Both the position numbers and the translations under genes were made by a program. This document shows positions 42,804-51,082 of a stretch of DNA of 64,000 nucleotides, piece by piece (within the stretch, counting starts at the first letter, position 1; each line of letters begins with the position of its first letter). The notes below the pieces were generated by a model, which ran no database searches, was not told where the DNA came from, and worked only from the letters and a program-made list of their open reading frames with translations. Source of the DNA: Marinobacter sp. es.042 (lineage in GTDB: Bacteria > Pseudomonadota > Gammaproteobacteria > Pseudomonadales > Oleiphilaceae); assembly GCF_900188315.1 (NCBI RefSeq), contig NZ_LT897781.1, positions 3,844,001-3,908,000 on the forward strand, read 5' to 3'.

Positions 42804-43667
42804 ATGAGCAACTCTCCGTATATTTTTGACGCCACCATGGAAAACTTTCAGCAGAAGGTGATGGAAGCCTCTGCCAGCACACCCGTTCTGGTCGATGTCT
42901 GGGCCGAGTGGTGCGCTCCGTGCAAGCAGTTGATGCCCTTGCTGGAAAAACTGGCTGAGGATTACCAGGGTGCGTTCATGCTCGCCAAGGTGAACGCCGA
43001 CGAGCAGGAGCAGCTTACCTCCAGCCTTGGTGTGCGCAGTCTGCCAACGGTCATTCTGGTCAAGAACGGCCAGGCGGTGGATGGTTTTAACGGTGCGCTG
43101 CCGGAAAACGAAATCCGCAAGGTTCTGGACAAGCATGTTGAAGCGCCGAAGGAGGATCCGTACGACAAGGCTCATCGGATCTGGGAAGAGGGCGATGTTG
43201 AGGGAGCGCTGGCCATCCTGTCGCAGATGAACCAGGAGGATCCAGAGAACCTGAAGGTACTGATTGATCTTGCCCAGCTGAAAGCGGAAATGGGCGATCT
43301 TGAGACGGCTGAACAGGTACTGGAAAGCCTTCCGCCGGAGGAAAAGATGCAGCACCAGGCCAAGCAGTTGGCTGCCCGCTTGAAGTTTCTCCGGCAGTCT
43401 GCCGAGCTGCCACCGATCAAGGATCTCGAAATGGCGCTGGAGCAGGATCCCAAAGACCCGAACGCTCTGCATCAGTTGGCGCTCCACCACGTATTACAGG
43501 AGAACAACGCCGAGGCCATGGATCTTCTGATCCGTTTGATGCAGGTGGACAGTAAATACAAGGACGAAGCGGCCAAGACAACGCTGGTCGAGCTGTTCGA
43601 CAAGCTGGGTAACAATAACCCGGATGTGCGGACCTATCGGCGAAAGCTCTATACCCTGATGCACTGA
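42804..43667 (+). CDS. cnoX: Chaperedoxin CnoX/YbbN (thioredoxin domain plus TPR)
   Basis: A 287-residue protein with an N-terminal thioredoxin domain (VLVDVWAEWCAPCKQLMPLL, active site WCAPC near residue 38) and a C-terminal TPR-like helical domain (DPYDKAHRIWEEGDVEGALA onward). This is the YbbN/CnoX architecture: a holdase that protects substrates from oxidation and hands them to DnaK and GroEL. E. coli CnoX has SxxC and no redox activity; the CAPC here suggests an active redox site, as in other bacterial relatives. ATG 42804 is chosen because MSNSPYIFDAT begins the family homology. Confidence 0.9.
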   Translation: MSNSPYIFDATMENFQQKVMEASASTPVLVDVWAEWCAPCKQLMPLLEKLAEDYQGAFMLAKVNADEQEQLTSSLGVRSLPTVILVKNGQAVDGFNGALPENEIRKVLDKHVEAPKEDPYDKAHRIWEEGDVEGALAILSQMNQEDPENLKVLIDLAQLKAEMGDLETAEQVLESLPPEEKMQHQAKQLAARLKFLRQSAELPPIKDLEMALEQDPKDPNALHQLALHHVLQENNAEAMDLLIRLMQVDSKYKDEAAKTTLVELFDKLGNNNPDVRTYRRKLYTLMH

Positions 43668-43707
43668 CGAAATTGCTCGGGGTTGATCGAAACCCGAGAT
43701 TGAATCC

Positions 43708-43737
43708 GGGGTCAGATGAAAGCCTTCATCTGACCCC
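43708..43737. repeat. Perfect 13-bp palindrome, REP-like
   Basis: GGGGTCAGATGAA (43708-43720) and TTCATCTGACCCC (43725-43737) around AGCC. The motif GGGGTCAGATGAA with its inverse is one I recall as recurring between genes in many proteobacteria, often near REP-associated (Y1) transposases. No transposase is in this window. It lies 18 bases before the HNH gene and has no T run. Confidence 0.7.
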
Positions 43738-43754
43738 ATCTTCACGAAATCATC

Positions 43755-44081
43755 ATGCTCAAGCTCCCACCCCAGCCAGACAATTGCGAACTCTGCGAAC
43801 GCCCGGTTGCCAGGCTCACCCGGCACCACCTTATCCCCAAGCACCTGCATCGGAAGAAGCGCTTCCAGAAACTATTCACCAAAAAAGATCTGATCACCCG
43901 AACCCTGTGGGTGTGCAGACCCTGTCATAACGCCATTCATAAAGCTCGCTCGGAATACGAGCTGGGTCTGTACTTCAACACCCGGGAAAAGTTGCTGCAG
44001 CTGGAGGAATTGCGGACGTTTGTTGAGTGGCTCAGGGACAAGCCAGAGGGGTTTGTGCCCAAGTTTGTAAGGCAAAAATAA
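43755..44081 (+). CDS. Small HNH-type zinc-finger nuclease-like protein
   Basis: A 108-residue protein with an HNH/zinc-ribbon core: CELCERPVARLTRHHLIPKH near residues 11-30 and CRPCHNAIHK near 54-63. The two CxxC pairs would bind zinc and the HH and HNAIH residues would form the catalytic beta-beta-alpha metal site. No partner domain or toxin/immunity pair is visible. The start has only a weak ribosome-binding site. Similar stand-alone HNH proteins are common in gammaproteobacteria and mostly uncharacterised. Confidence 0.75.
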   Translation: MLKLPPQPDNCELCERPVARLTRHHLIPKHLHRKKRFQKLFTKKDLITRTLWVCRPCHNAIHKARSEYELGLYFNTREKLLQLEELRTFVEWLRDKPEGFVPKFVRQK

Positions 44082-44144
44082 CGAACCTGATCCAATGACT
44101 AATAGATGCAGTATTCATAGGCTCATTTATTGGGAGAGGTCGTT

Positions 44145-44378
44145 ATGCGTAGTCGAAAAGATGATCGTCGAATTCAGCGATTCCTGGCTTTGAGCGCCCT
44201 TATTCTTCTCACTCCATGGATCCTCATTGCCGGCTTGCTGGCGATGGAGAATGTCCAGGACGGGGTTCTGGGTAATGGTGGTCTGCAGGTAGCGTTGATT
44301 GGCATTATCGGGGCTGTGTTCGGAGCCTTGGTCTTTTGGGTTATTCCCAACTGGAAAGCGCGTCGTTCCAATCGCTGA
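44145..44378 (+). CDS. Small two-helix membrane protein
   Basis: A 77-residue protein with two predicted transmembrane helices (ALSALILLTPWILIAGLLAM and VALIGIIGAVFGALVFWVIP) and basic ends (MRSRKDDRRIQR and WKARRSNR). ATG 44145 is preceded by GGGAGAGG with 5-base spacing, a good site, so it is probably real; an in-frame TTG at 44130 is less likely. No family is recognised. A terminator follows immediately. Confidence 0.6.
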   Translation: MRSRKDDRRIQRFLALSALILLTPWILIAGLLAMENVQDGVLGNGGLQVALIGIIGAVFGALVFWVIPNWKARRSNR

Positions 44379-44383
44379 AAAGC

Positions 44384-44417
44384 AAAGCGGCCCCGTCACA
44401 GGGGCCGCTTTTTTTAT
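44384..44417. terminator. Bidirectional terminator between the small membrane gene and kamA
   Basis: AAAGCGGCCCC (44384-44394) and GGGGCCGCTTT (44401-44411) form a perfect 11-bp stem with a 6-base loop and T runs on both strands. Confidence 0.9.
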
Positions 44418-44434
44418 CACGCCAGGGCCGGTAT

Positions 44435-45799
44435 TTAGCCGTTGCCTCTCTTCATGGCTTCATACTCATCTTCAAAGAAGAACTTCTCTTCGCCAAAGGC
44501 CGGTTCCAGCTCGTGCAGCCAGGTGGCCGTCTCGCTGTACTTGGCGAAGAACGGGCGCTGAACCCAGTCCGGATTACGACCCTGCAGGAAGCGCAGTACG
44601 AACACCTTCTCGCCGTTGATTTCAGTAATACCCTGAATCTCCACCTTGCCGGGGCCGGCGCTCATGGAGGGGCCGCGGGCGGTACGGGCCAGGCCGCTGA
44701 CCTTTTTCATGGCTTCCCGATAGATGTGGAAGGCCTCGGCAAGAGGTACTTCGAAGTAGTTTTTGGCACCCGTGTCCCGCTCTACAAACATGTAGTACGG
44801 AATGATGCCCAGCTGCACCTCTTTCTTCCACAGTTTGGCCCAGGCGTCGGCATCATCGTTGACGTGCTTGATCAACGGGCCTTGGGCGCGGATCTCGGCG
44901 CCGGTGGCACGGATGCGGCGGATAGCCTCTTCGGCGATCTCGGTGGTGATTTCCTGCCAGTGGTTGTAGTGGGCCATGATGGCAACGTGCTTGCCGGCGT
45001 CCACGAGACGGGCGAACAGGTCGATCAGTTCGTCGGCATCCTTGTCGGTCACAAAACGGTACGGCCAGAAGGTGAGGGCCTTGGTGCCGATGCGGATGGT
45101 CTGGATGTGGTCGAATTCAGGCTCCAGCAGCGGCTCGAGGTACTGCACCAGATTTTTGGTTTTCATGACCATCGGATCACCACCGGTCACCAGCAGGTCG
45201 GTTACCTCGGTGTGCTCCTGCAGGTAGCCGTGGAGCTTCTCGGCTTCGGTGCTGGCCATTTTCAGGTCCTTGTCACCGACAAACTGTGCCCATCGGAAAC
45301 AGAAGGTGCAGTAAGAGTGGCAGGTCTGACCCTGGGCCGGGAAAAACAGCACTGTCTCGCGGTACTTGTGCTGAACACCGTCGAGCACCTCACCATCCAG
45401 TTCGGGCATGTTCATTTCCATCTGGCCTGCCGGGTGCGGGTTCAGTTCATCCCGGATTTCCTTGGCAACCGCCTGGATCTCTTTTTTGTCGGCACCTTCA
45501 CGGTGCATTGTTGCCATGCGCTCGTAATGCTCTTCTTTCAGCATGCCTTTCTGGGGGAAGACAAGCTGATAGATCGGGTCGTTGGGAACCTTGTCCCAGT
45601 TGATCAGTTCATTGATCACATATTCGTTGACCCGGAAAGGTAGCACGCTGGCTACCACCTTCATTTCAAACAGCGTCTCCTCAGGGAGATTCTGAATGAC
45701 TTCAATCTTGTCGAGCTGGCGGTCTGTGTAGACCTTGAAACGCCGTTCCTCGAACTCCGTAGTGGGAATCCGGTTCGGAAAGGTGACGATGGAGTTCAT
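44435..45799 (-). CDS. KamA family radical SAM protein (lysine 2,3-aminomutase-like)
   Basis: A 454-residue radical SAM enzyme with PLP-dependent aminomutase features. The iron-sulfur motif CHSYCTFCFRW (CxxxCxxC) lies near residue 160, followed by LLVTGGDPMVMK (the GGDP motif typical of this family) and later YYMFVERDTGAKNYFEVPLA. Its C-terminal region is longer than that of E. coli EpmB. True KamA makes beta-lysine, an osmolyte precursor; the substrate here is unproven and no ablB acetyltransferase is adjacent. A strong palindrome sits just upstream (45830-45850). Confidence 0.8.
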   Translation of the reverse strand: MNSIVTFPNRIPTTEFEERRFKVYTDRQLDKIEVIQNLPEETLFEMKVVASVLPFRVNEYVINELINWDKVPNDPIYQLVFPQKGMLKEEHYERMATMHREGADKKEIQAVAKEIRDELNPHPAGQMEMNMPELDGEVLDGVQHKYRETVLFFPAQGQTCHSYCTFCFRWAQFVGDKDLKMASTEAEKLHGYLQEHTEVTDLLVTGGDPMVMKTKNLVQYLEPLLEPEFDHIQTIRIGTKALTFWPYRFVTDKDADELIDLFARLVDAGKHVAIMAHYNHWQEITTEIAEEAIRRIRATGAEIRAQGPLIKHVNDDADAWAKLWKKEVQLGIIPYYMFVERDTGAKNYFEVPLAEAFHIYREAMKKVSGLARTARGPSMSAGPGKVEIQGITEINGEKVFVLRFLQGRNPDWVQRPFFAKYSETATWLHELEPAFGEEKFFFEDEYEAMKRGNG

Positions 45800-45829
45800 A
45801 GATCGCCCTCTGTTGGTGTCAATGACAGA

Positions 45830-45850
45830 AAAAGTGGTCCGACCACTTTT
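45830..45850. promoter_or_regulatory. Perfect GntR-type operator palindrome upstream of kamA
   Basis: AAAAGTGGT (45830-45838) and ACCACTTTT (45842-45850) around CCG. The core TGGTCCGACCA equals the FadR/PdhR class half-site pattern TGGTC-N-GACCA. It lies 31 bases upstream of the kamA start and, on the minus strand, downstream of a TATACT box near 45874-45879, so a bound repressor would block kamA transcription. Confidence 0.7.
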
Positions 45851-45855
45851 CGGTG

Positions 45856-46456
45856 GTTAAAAATCAGGCAGGCGAGTATACATAAACGGGAGATTATTTT
45901 CAGGTCTAATTAAAAAGTTCCGGTAAATTAGATGAGTAGAAGAGTTAAAGGCTCAGAATATTCAACAAAAATCGCTAACGGCGGCGAATGTGTAGCGAAT
46001 TGCGGCGAGGATATCGTTTAGCGTGGTAATCAATTTCCCGGTTGATAAGAATGCTACGACATTGGTCGCAGTCTGGTTGTCTGATGGTCCAAAAACGGTC
46101 ATTCTTCCGTAAGTAACCGCAAAGAGCGCCCCTGAAATGGATTTAGATAGGGTGTAAATTGAATTTAGCGTTAAAAATGTAGTAAAAAGACGACAAAATG
46201 GGTTGGCTGATCCGCGCGCTTCATCGGCATACCGACCGTTCGTAGGGCCAAAAGCCCGTAAATCGGGGCGATCGGGCAGGAAAAGTGTGAAAGCTGTTCT
46301 ATGCTTTGTACAGGTTCTGTGTACTGGGAGCCGGTACACCTGTCAGGCTGACATACCCACAACAAAACACTGCATTTCATCGCAGCTTATCGACACCGCA
46401 ACGCGCCCGGCTGCTGATCGTGGCGGCGCTGCACTTTTTGATGCCAAGGGGAGGGT
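45856..46456. other. AT-richer intergenic region before aceE with no assigned gene
   Basis: About 600 bases that are clearly richer in A and T than the flanking genes, mainly up to 46180. Frames here (for example 45962-46339 on the minus strand) lack ribosome-binding sites and family motifs. The part near aceE should hold its promoter, but no convincing -35/-10 pair stands out. ACAGGT/ACCTGT arms near 46309-46342 form a loose inverted repeat. Confidence 0.5.
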
Positions 46457-46459
46457 TTG

Positions 46460-49123
46460 ATGTACCAGGACGATGATCCCATTGAAACCAGTGAATGGCT
46501 GGATGCGCTGGAATCTCTGATCGAGAACGAAGGCGTAGACCGGGCCAAATACATTCTTGAGAGGCTCTCCGAGCGGGCGAGCCGTGACGGAACCGAGCTG
46601 CCGTACTCCATTACCACGCCGTTCAGGAACAGTATTCCTGTGTCCCAGCAGGCGCCGATGCCCGGCGACCTCTTCATGGAGCGCCGTATTCGCTCCCTGA
46701 TCCGCTGGAATGCCATGGCCATGGTTATGCGCGCGAATCAGCGTCCCGGAGATCTTGGCGGGCATGTTTCCTCGTTCTCGTCGGCCGCAACCCTCTACGA
46801 TGTTGGCTTTAACTACTTCTTCCACGGTGGCGACGAAAAGCGCGAATCCGATCTGGTTTATTTCCAGGGGCACTCATCTCCGGGCATCTATGCACGCTCC
46901 TTCCTTGAAGGCCGGTTTGATGAAAAAGATCTCGACAAGTATCGCGAAGAGGTGGATGGCACCGGCCTTTCGTCCTACCCGCACCCCTGGTTGATGCCGG
47001 ATTACTGGCAGTTCCCCACGGTTTCCATGGGTCTGGGCCCAATTCAGGCCATTTATCAGGCCCACGTAATGAAATACCTGGACAGCCGGGAGCTCATCGA
47101 GATGGGCGATCGCAAGGTCTGGTGCTTTGTCGGTGACGGCGAGTGTGACGAGCCGGAAACCCTGGGGTCCATCTCCATGGCCGGCCGGGAAAACCTCAGC
47201 AACCTGATCTTTGTGGTTAACTGCAATCTTCAGCGCCTGGACGGTCCAGTGCGTGGTAATGGCAAGATTATCCAGGAACTTGAGGGTGTCTTCCGCGGTG
47301 CCGGTTGGAACGTGTTGAAGGTCGTCTGGGGCCGCCACTGGGATCCCCTGTTCGAGCAGGACAAAGACGGCAAGATGCAGCACGTCATGGACGAGGTCTG
47401 CGATGGCGACCTGCAAAACTTCAAGAGCAACGGCCCGGCCTACACGCGAAAGCATTTCTTCGGTAAATATCCGGAAACGGCGAAGCTGGTTGAAAGCCTC
47501 TCTGACGAGGAGATCAACAAGCTCAACCGGGGCGGTCACGACCCGTACAAGATCTATGCGGCTTTCCATCATGCCATTCACAAGAACGGTGGCCGGCCAA
47601 CGGTCATTCTGGCCCACACCATCAAGGGGTATGGCTTTGGTGAGGCAGGCGAGGCCCAGAACACCGCCCACTCCCTGAAAAAACTCGATATCGAGCAACT
47701 GAAGTCGTTCCGCGACCGGTTTGCGGTGCCGCTGAAGGACGAGGAGCTCAAGGACGTTCCCTACTACCGGCCAGCGCCGGATAGCCCGGAAATCGTCTAC
47801 ATGAAGAAGCGGCGTCAGGAGCTGGGTGGTTTCTATCCCAAGCGTCGTAAGGATTGTCAGCCGCTGCAGATCCCCGATCTGGATATCTTCAAGGCGGTGC
47901 TGGAGGGCTCCGGTGACCGGAAGATCTCCACCACCATGGCCTTCGTTCGTATCCTGACCGCGTTGACCAAAGACAAGCGTATCGGCAAGCGCGTGGTACC
48001 GATCGTGCCGGACGAAGCCCGTACCTTTGGTATGGAAGGTATGTTCCGTCAGCTCGGCATCTACACCGCCGAGGGCCAGAAGTACGTTCCGGAAGACCGT
48101 GATCAGATCATGTACTACCGGGAAGACAAGAAAGGCCAGATTCTTGAGGAAGGTATCAACGAAGACGGCTCCATGGCAGCGTGGATGGCGGCTGCGACCT
48201 CCTACAGCACCAACAACTTCCCGTTGATTCCTTTCTACATCTTCTATTCCATGTTCGGTTTCCAGCGGGTTGGCGATCTGGCGTGGGCATCCGGTGACAT
48301 CCAGGCCCGTGGTTTCCTGATCGGCGGTACCGCCGGCCGGACCACCCTGAACGGCGAAGGCCTGCAGCACCAGGACGGCCACAGCCACGTGCTGGCCAAC
48401 ACCATTCCGAACTGTAAAGCCTACGATCCGGCTTACGGTTACGAAATGGCGGTTGTGCTTCGCAAGGGTATGAAGGAGATGTTCGAAGACAACCAGAACG
48501 TCTTCTACTACCTGACCATCGAAAACGAGAACTACGAACAGCCTGCCATGCCCAAGGATTGCGAAGACGGCATTATCAAGGGCATGTACAAGTTCGAGTC
48601 TGTTGAAACCAAGGGCAACAAAAAGACGCCTCGGGTTCAGTTGCTTGGTGCGGGCGCTATCCTAAATGAGGTGCGTGCTGCCGCCCAGATGCTGAAAGAC
48701 GACTGGGGAGTTGCCTCCGATGTGTGGAGTGTTACCAGCTTCAACGAGCTCGCCCGTGAAGGCCTGCACGTAGAGCGCTGGAACCGCCTGCACCCGGATG
48801 ACAAGCCGAAGAAGGCGTATGTTACCCAGTGTCTGGAGAAGCAGACCGGGCCAGTGGTTTCTTCCACCGATTACATCAAGCTGCACTCCGAGCAGCTCCG
48901 GGCGTTCATCCCGAAAACCTACCTGACCCTGGGCACCGACGGCTTTGGCCGCAGTGACACCCGGGAAAAGCTGCGCAGCTTCTTTGAAGTCGACCGTTAC
49001 TATGTAACAGTCACGGCGCTGTCAGCTCTGGCCAAGGACGGTGAGGTGAAGAACGATGTGGTTCTCGAAGCCATGCGCAAGTACGGAATCGATCGCAACA
49101 AAACGAACCCGGTGCTGAGCTAA
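46460..49123 (+). CDS. aceE: Pyruvate dehydrogenase E1 component AceE (homodimeric)
   Basis: An 887-residue thiamine diphosphate enzyme that decarboxylates pyruvate and acetylates the lipoyl groups of AceF. The ThDP motif begins GDGECDEPETLG near residue 230. Other family blocks are GGHVSSFSSAATLYDVGFNY, HFFGKYPETAKLV and GRTTLNGEGLQHQDGHSHVL. Length is that of the gammaproteobacterial homodimeric type. ATG 46460 follows AAGGGGAGGG; a TTG one codon upstream is less likely. It pairs with aceF 10 bases downstream. Confidence 0.97.
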   Translation: MYQDDDPIETSEWLDALESLIENEGVDRAKYILERLSERASRDGTELPYSITTPFRNSIPVSQQAPMPGDLFMERRIRSLIRWNAMAMVMRANQRPGDLGGHVSSFSSAATLYDVGFNYFFHGGDEKRESDLVYFQGHSSPGIYARSFLEGRFDEKDLDKYREEVDGTGLSSYPHPWLMPDYWQFPTVSMGLGPIQAIYQAHVMKYLDSRELIEMGDRKVWCFVGDGECDEPETLGSISMAGRENLSNLIFVVNCNLQRLDGPVRGNGKIIQELEGVFRGAGWNVLKVVWGRHWDPLFEQDKDGKMQHVMDEVCDGDLQNFKSNGPAYTRKHFFGKYPETAKLVESLSDEEINKLNRGGHDPYKIYAAFHHAIHKNGGRPTVILAHTIKGYGFGEAGEAQNTAHSLKKLDIEQLKSFRDRFAVPLKDEELKDVPYYRPAPDSPEIVYMKKRRQELGGFYPKRRKDCQPLQIPDLDIFKAVLEGSGDRKISTTMAFVRILTALTKDKRIGKRVVPIVPDEARTFGMEGMFRQLGIYTAEGQKYVPEDRDQIMYYREDKKGQILEEGINEDGSMAAWMAAATSYSTNNFPLIPFYIFYSMFGFQRVGDLAWASGDIQARGFLIGGTAGRTTLNGEGLQHQDGHSHVLANTIPNCKAYDPAYGYEMAVVLRKGMKEMFEDNQNVFYYLTIENENYEQPAMPKDCEDGIIKGMYKFESVETKGNKKTPRVQLLGAGAILNEVRAAAQMLKDDWGVASDVWSVTSFNELAREGLHVERWNRLHPDDKPKKAYVTQCLEKQTGPVVSSTDYIKLHSEQLRAFIPKTYLTLGTDGFGRSDTREKLRSFFEVDRYYVTVTALSALAKDGEVKNDVVLEAMRKYGIDRNKTNPVLS

Positions 49124-49133
49124 GGAGACCGCC

Positions 49134-50798
49134 ATGAGTGAACAGGAAATCAAGGTTCCGGATCTCGGCGGTGCGGATGAGGTCGAGGTTATCGAAATCA
49201 CCGTCAGTGCAGGGGATTCGGTTGAAGCAGAAGATCCGATCCTGACCGTAGAGTCAGACAAAGCCTCGGTGGAGCTGCCGTCGCCCGGTGCCGGCAAGAT
49301 CACCAAGATCACCGTCAAAGTGGGCGACAAGGTCAAGGAAGGCGACGTCGTAGGGATGATGGAAGCCAGTGCCGATGGCGGTGGCTCTGACGATTCCGAG
49401 GAAGAGCCGGAAGGGAAAGCCGAGGAAAAGAGCGAAGCCGCGGAGCAGGAGAAGTCCGAAGAGAGCAAGCCGGCGCCGAAGAAGGCTTCCGGTGGCTCAC
49501 GCAAGGAGACCGTGAGGGTTCCTGCGCTGGATGGCTTCGACAATGTTCCGGTTATCGAAATCAATGTCGCCGAAGGCGATACCATTGAGGCTGACGATCC
49601 GCTGGTTACCGTGGAATCGGATAAGGCCACCATGGAGATTCCCTCGCCGTACTCGGGCAAGGTGGGCAAGATACTGGTGTCCGAGGGCGACAAGCTCTCC
49701 GAGGGCCATGAGCTGCTGGAGATGACCGTCCAGGAAGAGGGCGGCGAATCGGAAGACGACTCCGGGCCGGCGTCTGAAGAACCGGCGAAGGAAGCGAAGT
49801 CTGAGCCCAAGTCCGAAGAGAAGCCAAAGCAGCAAGCAGAGTCTGCCCCTGAACCCCAGGGTGCAACCTATGAGCCGCCCACGCCTGGCGCGAAGGTCCA
49901 TGCTGGCCCTGCTGTTCGCAAGCTGGCCCGTGAGCTGGGTGCCGATCTGGCCCGCATCAAGGGCTCTGGCCCAAAGAGCCGGATTATCAAGGACGACGTC
50001 CACGCCTATGTGAAGAGCCAGCTGAAGCAGGCTCAGCAGGGTGCCGGTGTTGCCACCGGTTCCGGTATCCCCGGGGTCAAGCTGCCAGACTTCAGCCAGT
50101 TTGGTGAAGTGAAGCGTGAGGCCATGTCGCGGATGATGTTCGCCACGGCCAACAACATGCAGCGCAGCTGGCTGAACGTGCCTCACGTCACCCAGTTCGA
50201 GGATGCGGACATCACCGATATGGAGGATTTCCGCAAGGCCCAGAAGGCGGCCGGCGAGAAGAAAGGCGTGAAGATGACGCCGCTGCCGTTCCTGCTGAAG
50301 GCCTGTGCCACGGCGCTGGCCGAACTGCCTCAGTTCAACGTGTCCCTGGACATGGAGCGCAAAGAGGTGGTTCGCAAGAAGTACATTCACATCGGGATTG
50401 CGGTGGATACGCCCAACGGGCTGATGGTGCCGGTGATCAAGGATGTGGACAAGAAGGGCTTGTGGGAGCTCGCTGCCGAGAGCGCCGAGCTGGCCCAGAA
50501 GGCCCGGGACAAGCAGCTGAAGCCGGCAGAGATGCACGGTGCCTGTTTTACCATCACCAGTCTGGGTGGTATTGGCGGTACCGCATTTACGCCGATTGTG
50601 AATACGCCGGAGGTGGCGATTCTTGGGGTGTCCAAGGCGGCGATGAAGCCGGTTTGGGATGGCAAGGAGTTCCAGCCCCGCCTGATGCTGCCGTTGTCGC
50701 TGTCTTACGATCACCGAGCGGTGAATGGGGCGGATGCTGCCCGGTTTACCACGGTGCTCAGTCAGCTTCTTGGTGACATTCGTACCCTTCTGCTGTGA
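49134..50798 (+). CDS. aceF: Dihydrolipoamide acetyltransferase AceF (pyruvate dehydrogenase E2)
   Basis: A 554-residue E2 core subunit. Two lipoyl domains are present, with the lipoylated Lys in VESDKASVELPSP (about residue 42) and VESDKATMEIPSPYSG (about 164); E. coli has three, Pseudomonas two. Ala/Glu/Pro linkers join them to the E1/E3-binding domain (AGPAVRKLARELGADLARIK) and to the catalytic domain, which ends with YDHRAVNGADAARF carrying the active-site His. E3 is not in the window. Confidence 0.97.
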   Translation: MSEQEIKVPDLGGADEVEVIEITVSAGDSVEAEDPILTVESDKASVELPSPGAGKITKITVKVGDKVKEGDVVGMMEASADGGGSDDSEEEPEGKAEEKSEAAEQEKSEESKPAPKKASGGSRKETVRVPALDGFDNVPVIEINVAEGDTIEADDPLVTVESDKATMEIPSPYSGKVGKILVSEGDKLSEGHELLEMTVQEEGGESEDDSGPASEEPAKEAKSEPKSEEKPKQQAESAPEPQGATYEPPTPGAKVHAGPAVRKLARELGADLARIKGSGPKSRIIKDDVHAYVKSQLKQAQQGAGVATGSGIPGVKLPDFSQFGEVKREAMSRMMFATANNMQRSWLNVPHVTQFEDADITDMEDFRKAQKAAGEKKGVKMTPLPFLLKACATALAELPQFNVSLDMERKEVVRKKYIHIGIAVDTPNGLMVPVIKDVDKKGLWELAAESAELAQKARDKQLKPAEMHGACFTITSLGGIGGTAFTPIVNTPEVAILGVSKAAMKPVWDGKEFQPRLMLPLSLSYDHRAVNGADAARFTTVLSQLLGDIRTLLL

Positions 50799-51024
50799 TA
50801 TGAAGCTAGTTGTCACCCAGCCTGAGGGTTGGGTGGCGCGACAAAGGCCGGTGCGGCTTTTCAGAACACGCTACAAGCACATCCCTGTGCGCTTGTTTCG
50901 GGCCATCCCTGGCCCTCTACAGTTCTGAAAAGCCGCACCGGCCTTTGTCGTTCTGGCTCCCTCCTGTTCGCTACTTCCTGTTCATATTTTTCCGTCAGGC
51001 CGACCTTCATGTATCTCGCACAAA
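50799..51024. other. Gap between aceF and the porin terminator
   Basis: Besides the 112-base palindromic element at 50839-50950 nothing gene-like is visible. Short frames here cross the palindrome and have no ribosome-binding sites. AceF has no separate convincing terminator other than this element. Confidence 0.5.
50839..50950. repeat. Large palindromic element with perfect 29-bp arms
   Basis: The arms at 50839-50867 and 50922-50950 are perfect reverse complements over 29 bases, separated by 54 bases. The spacer itself can fold: GGGCCA and TGGCCC around TCCC (about 50900-50915), and CAAGCACA with TGTGCGCTTG (imperfect). It lies between aceF and the convergent porin gene, contains no ORF of note and lacks a T run. 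It looks like a dispersed intergenic repeat of the REP/MITE kind rather than a plain terminator. Confidence 0.8.
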
Positions 51025-51050
51025 CAAAAACCCCGGCCGGAGCCGGGGTT
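51025..51050 (-). terminator. Terminator of the porin gene
   Basis: AACCCCGGC (51029-51037) pairs with GCCGGGGTT (51042-51050) around a 4-base loop. On the minus strand a T run follows, 33 bases after the porin stop. Confidence 0.85.
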
Positions 51051-51082
51051 TCTGCTGAGTTAACTAACTTCTAACGGAAGGA

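Noticed and set aside
45962..46339. A 125-codon minus-strand frame in the AT-richer gap
   Set aside because: No ribosome-binding site, no signal or domain, and codon use unlike the neighbours. Kept only as part of the description of the gap.
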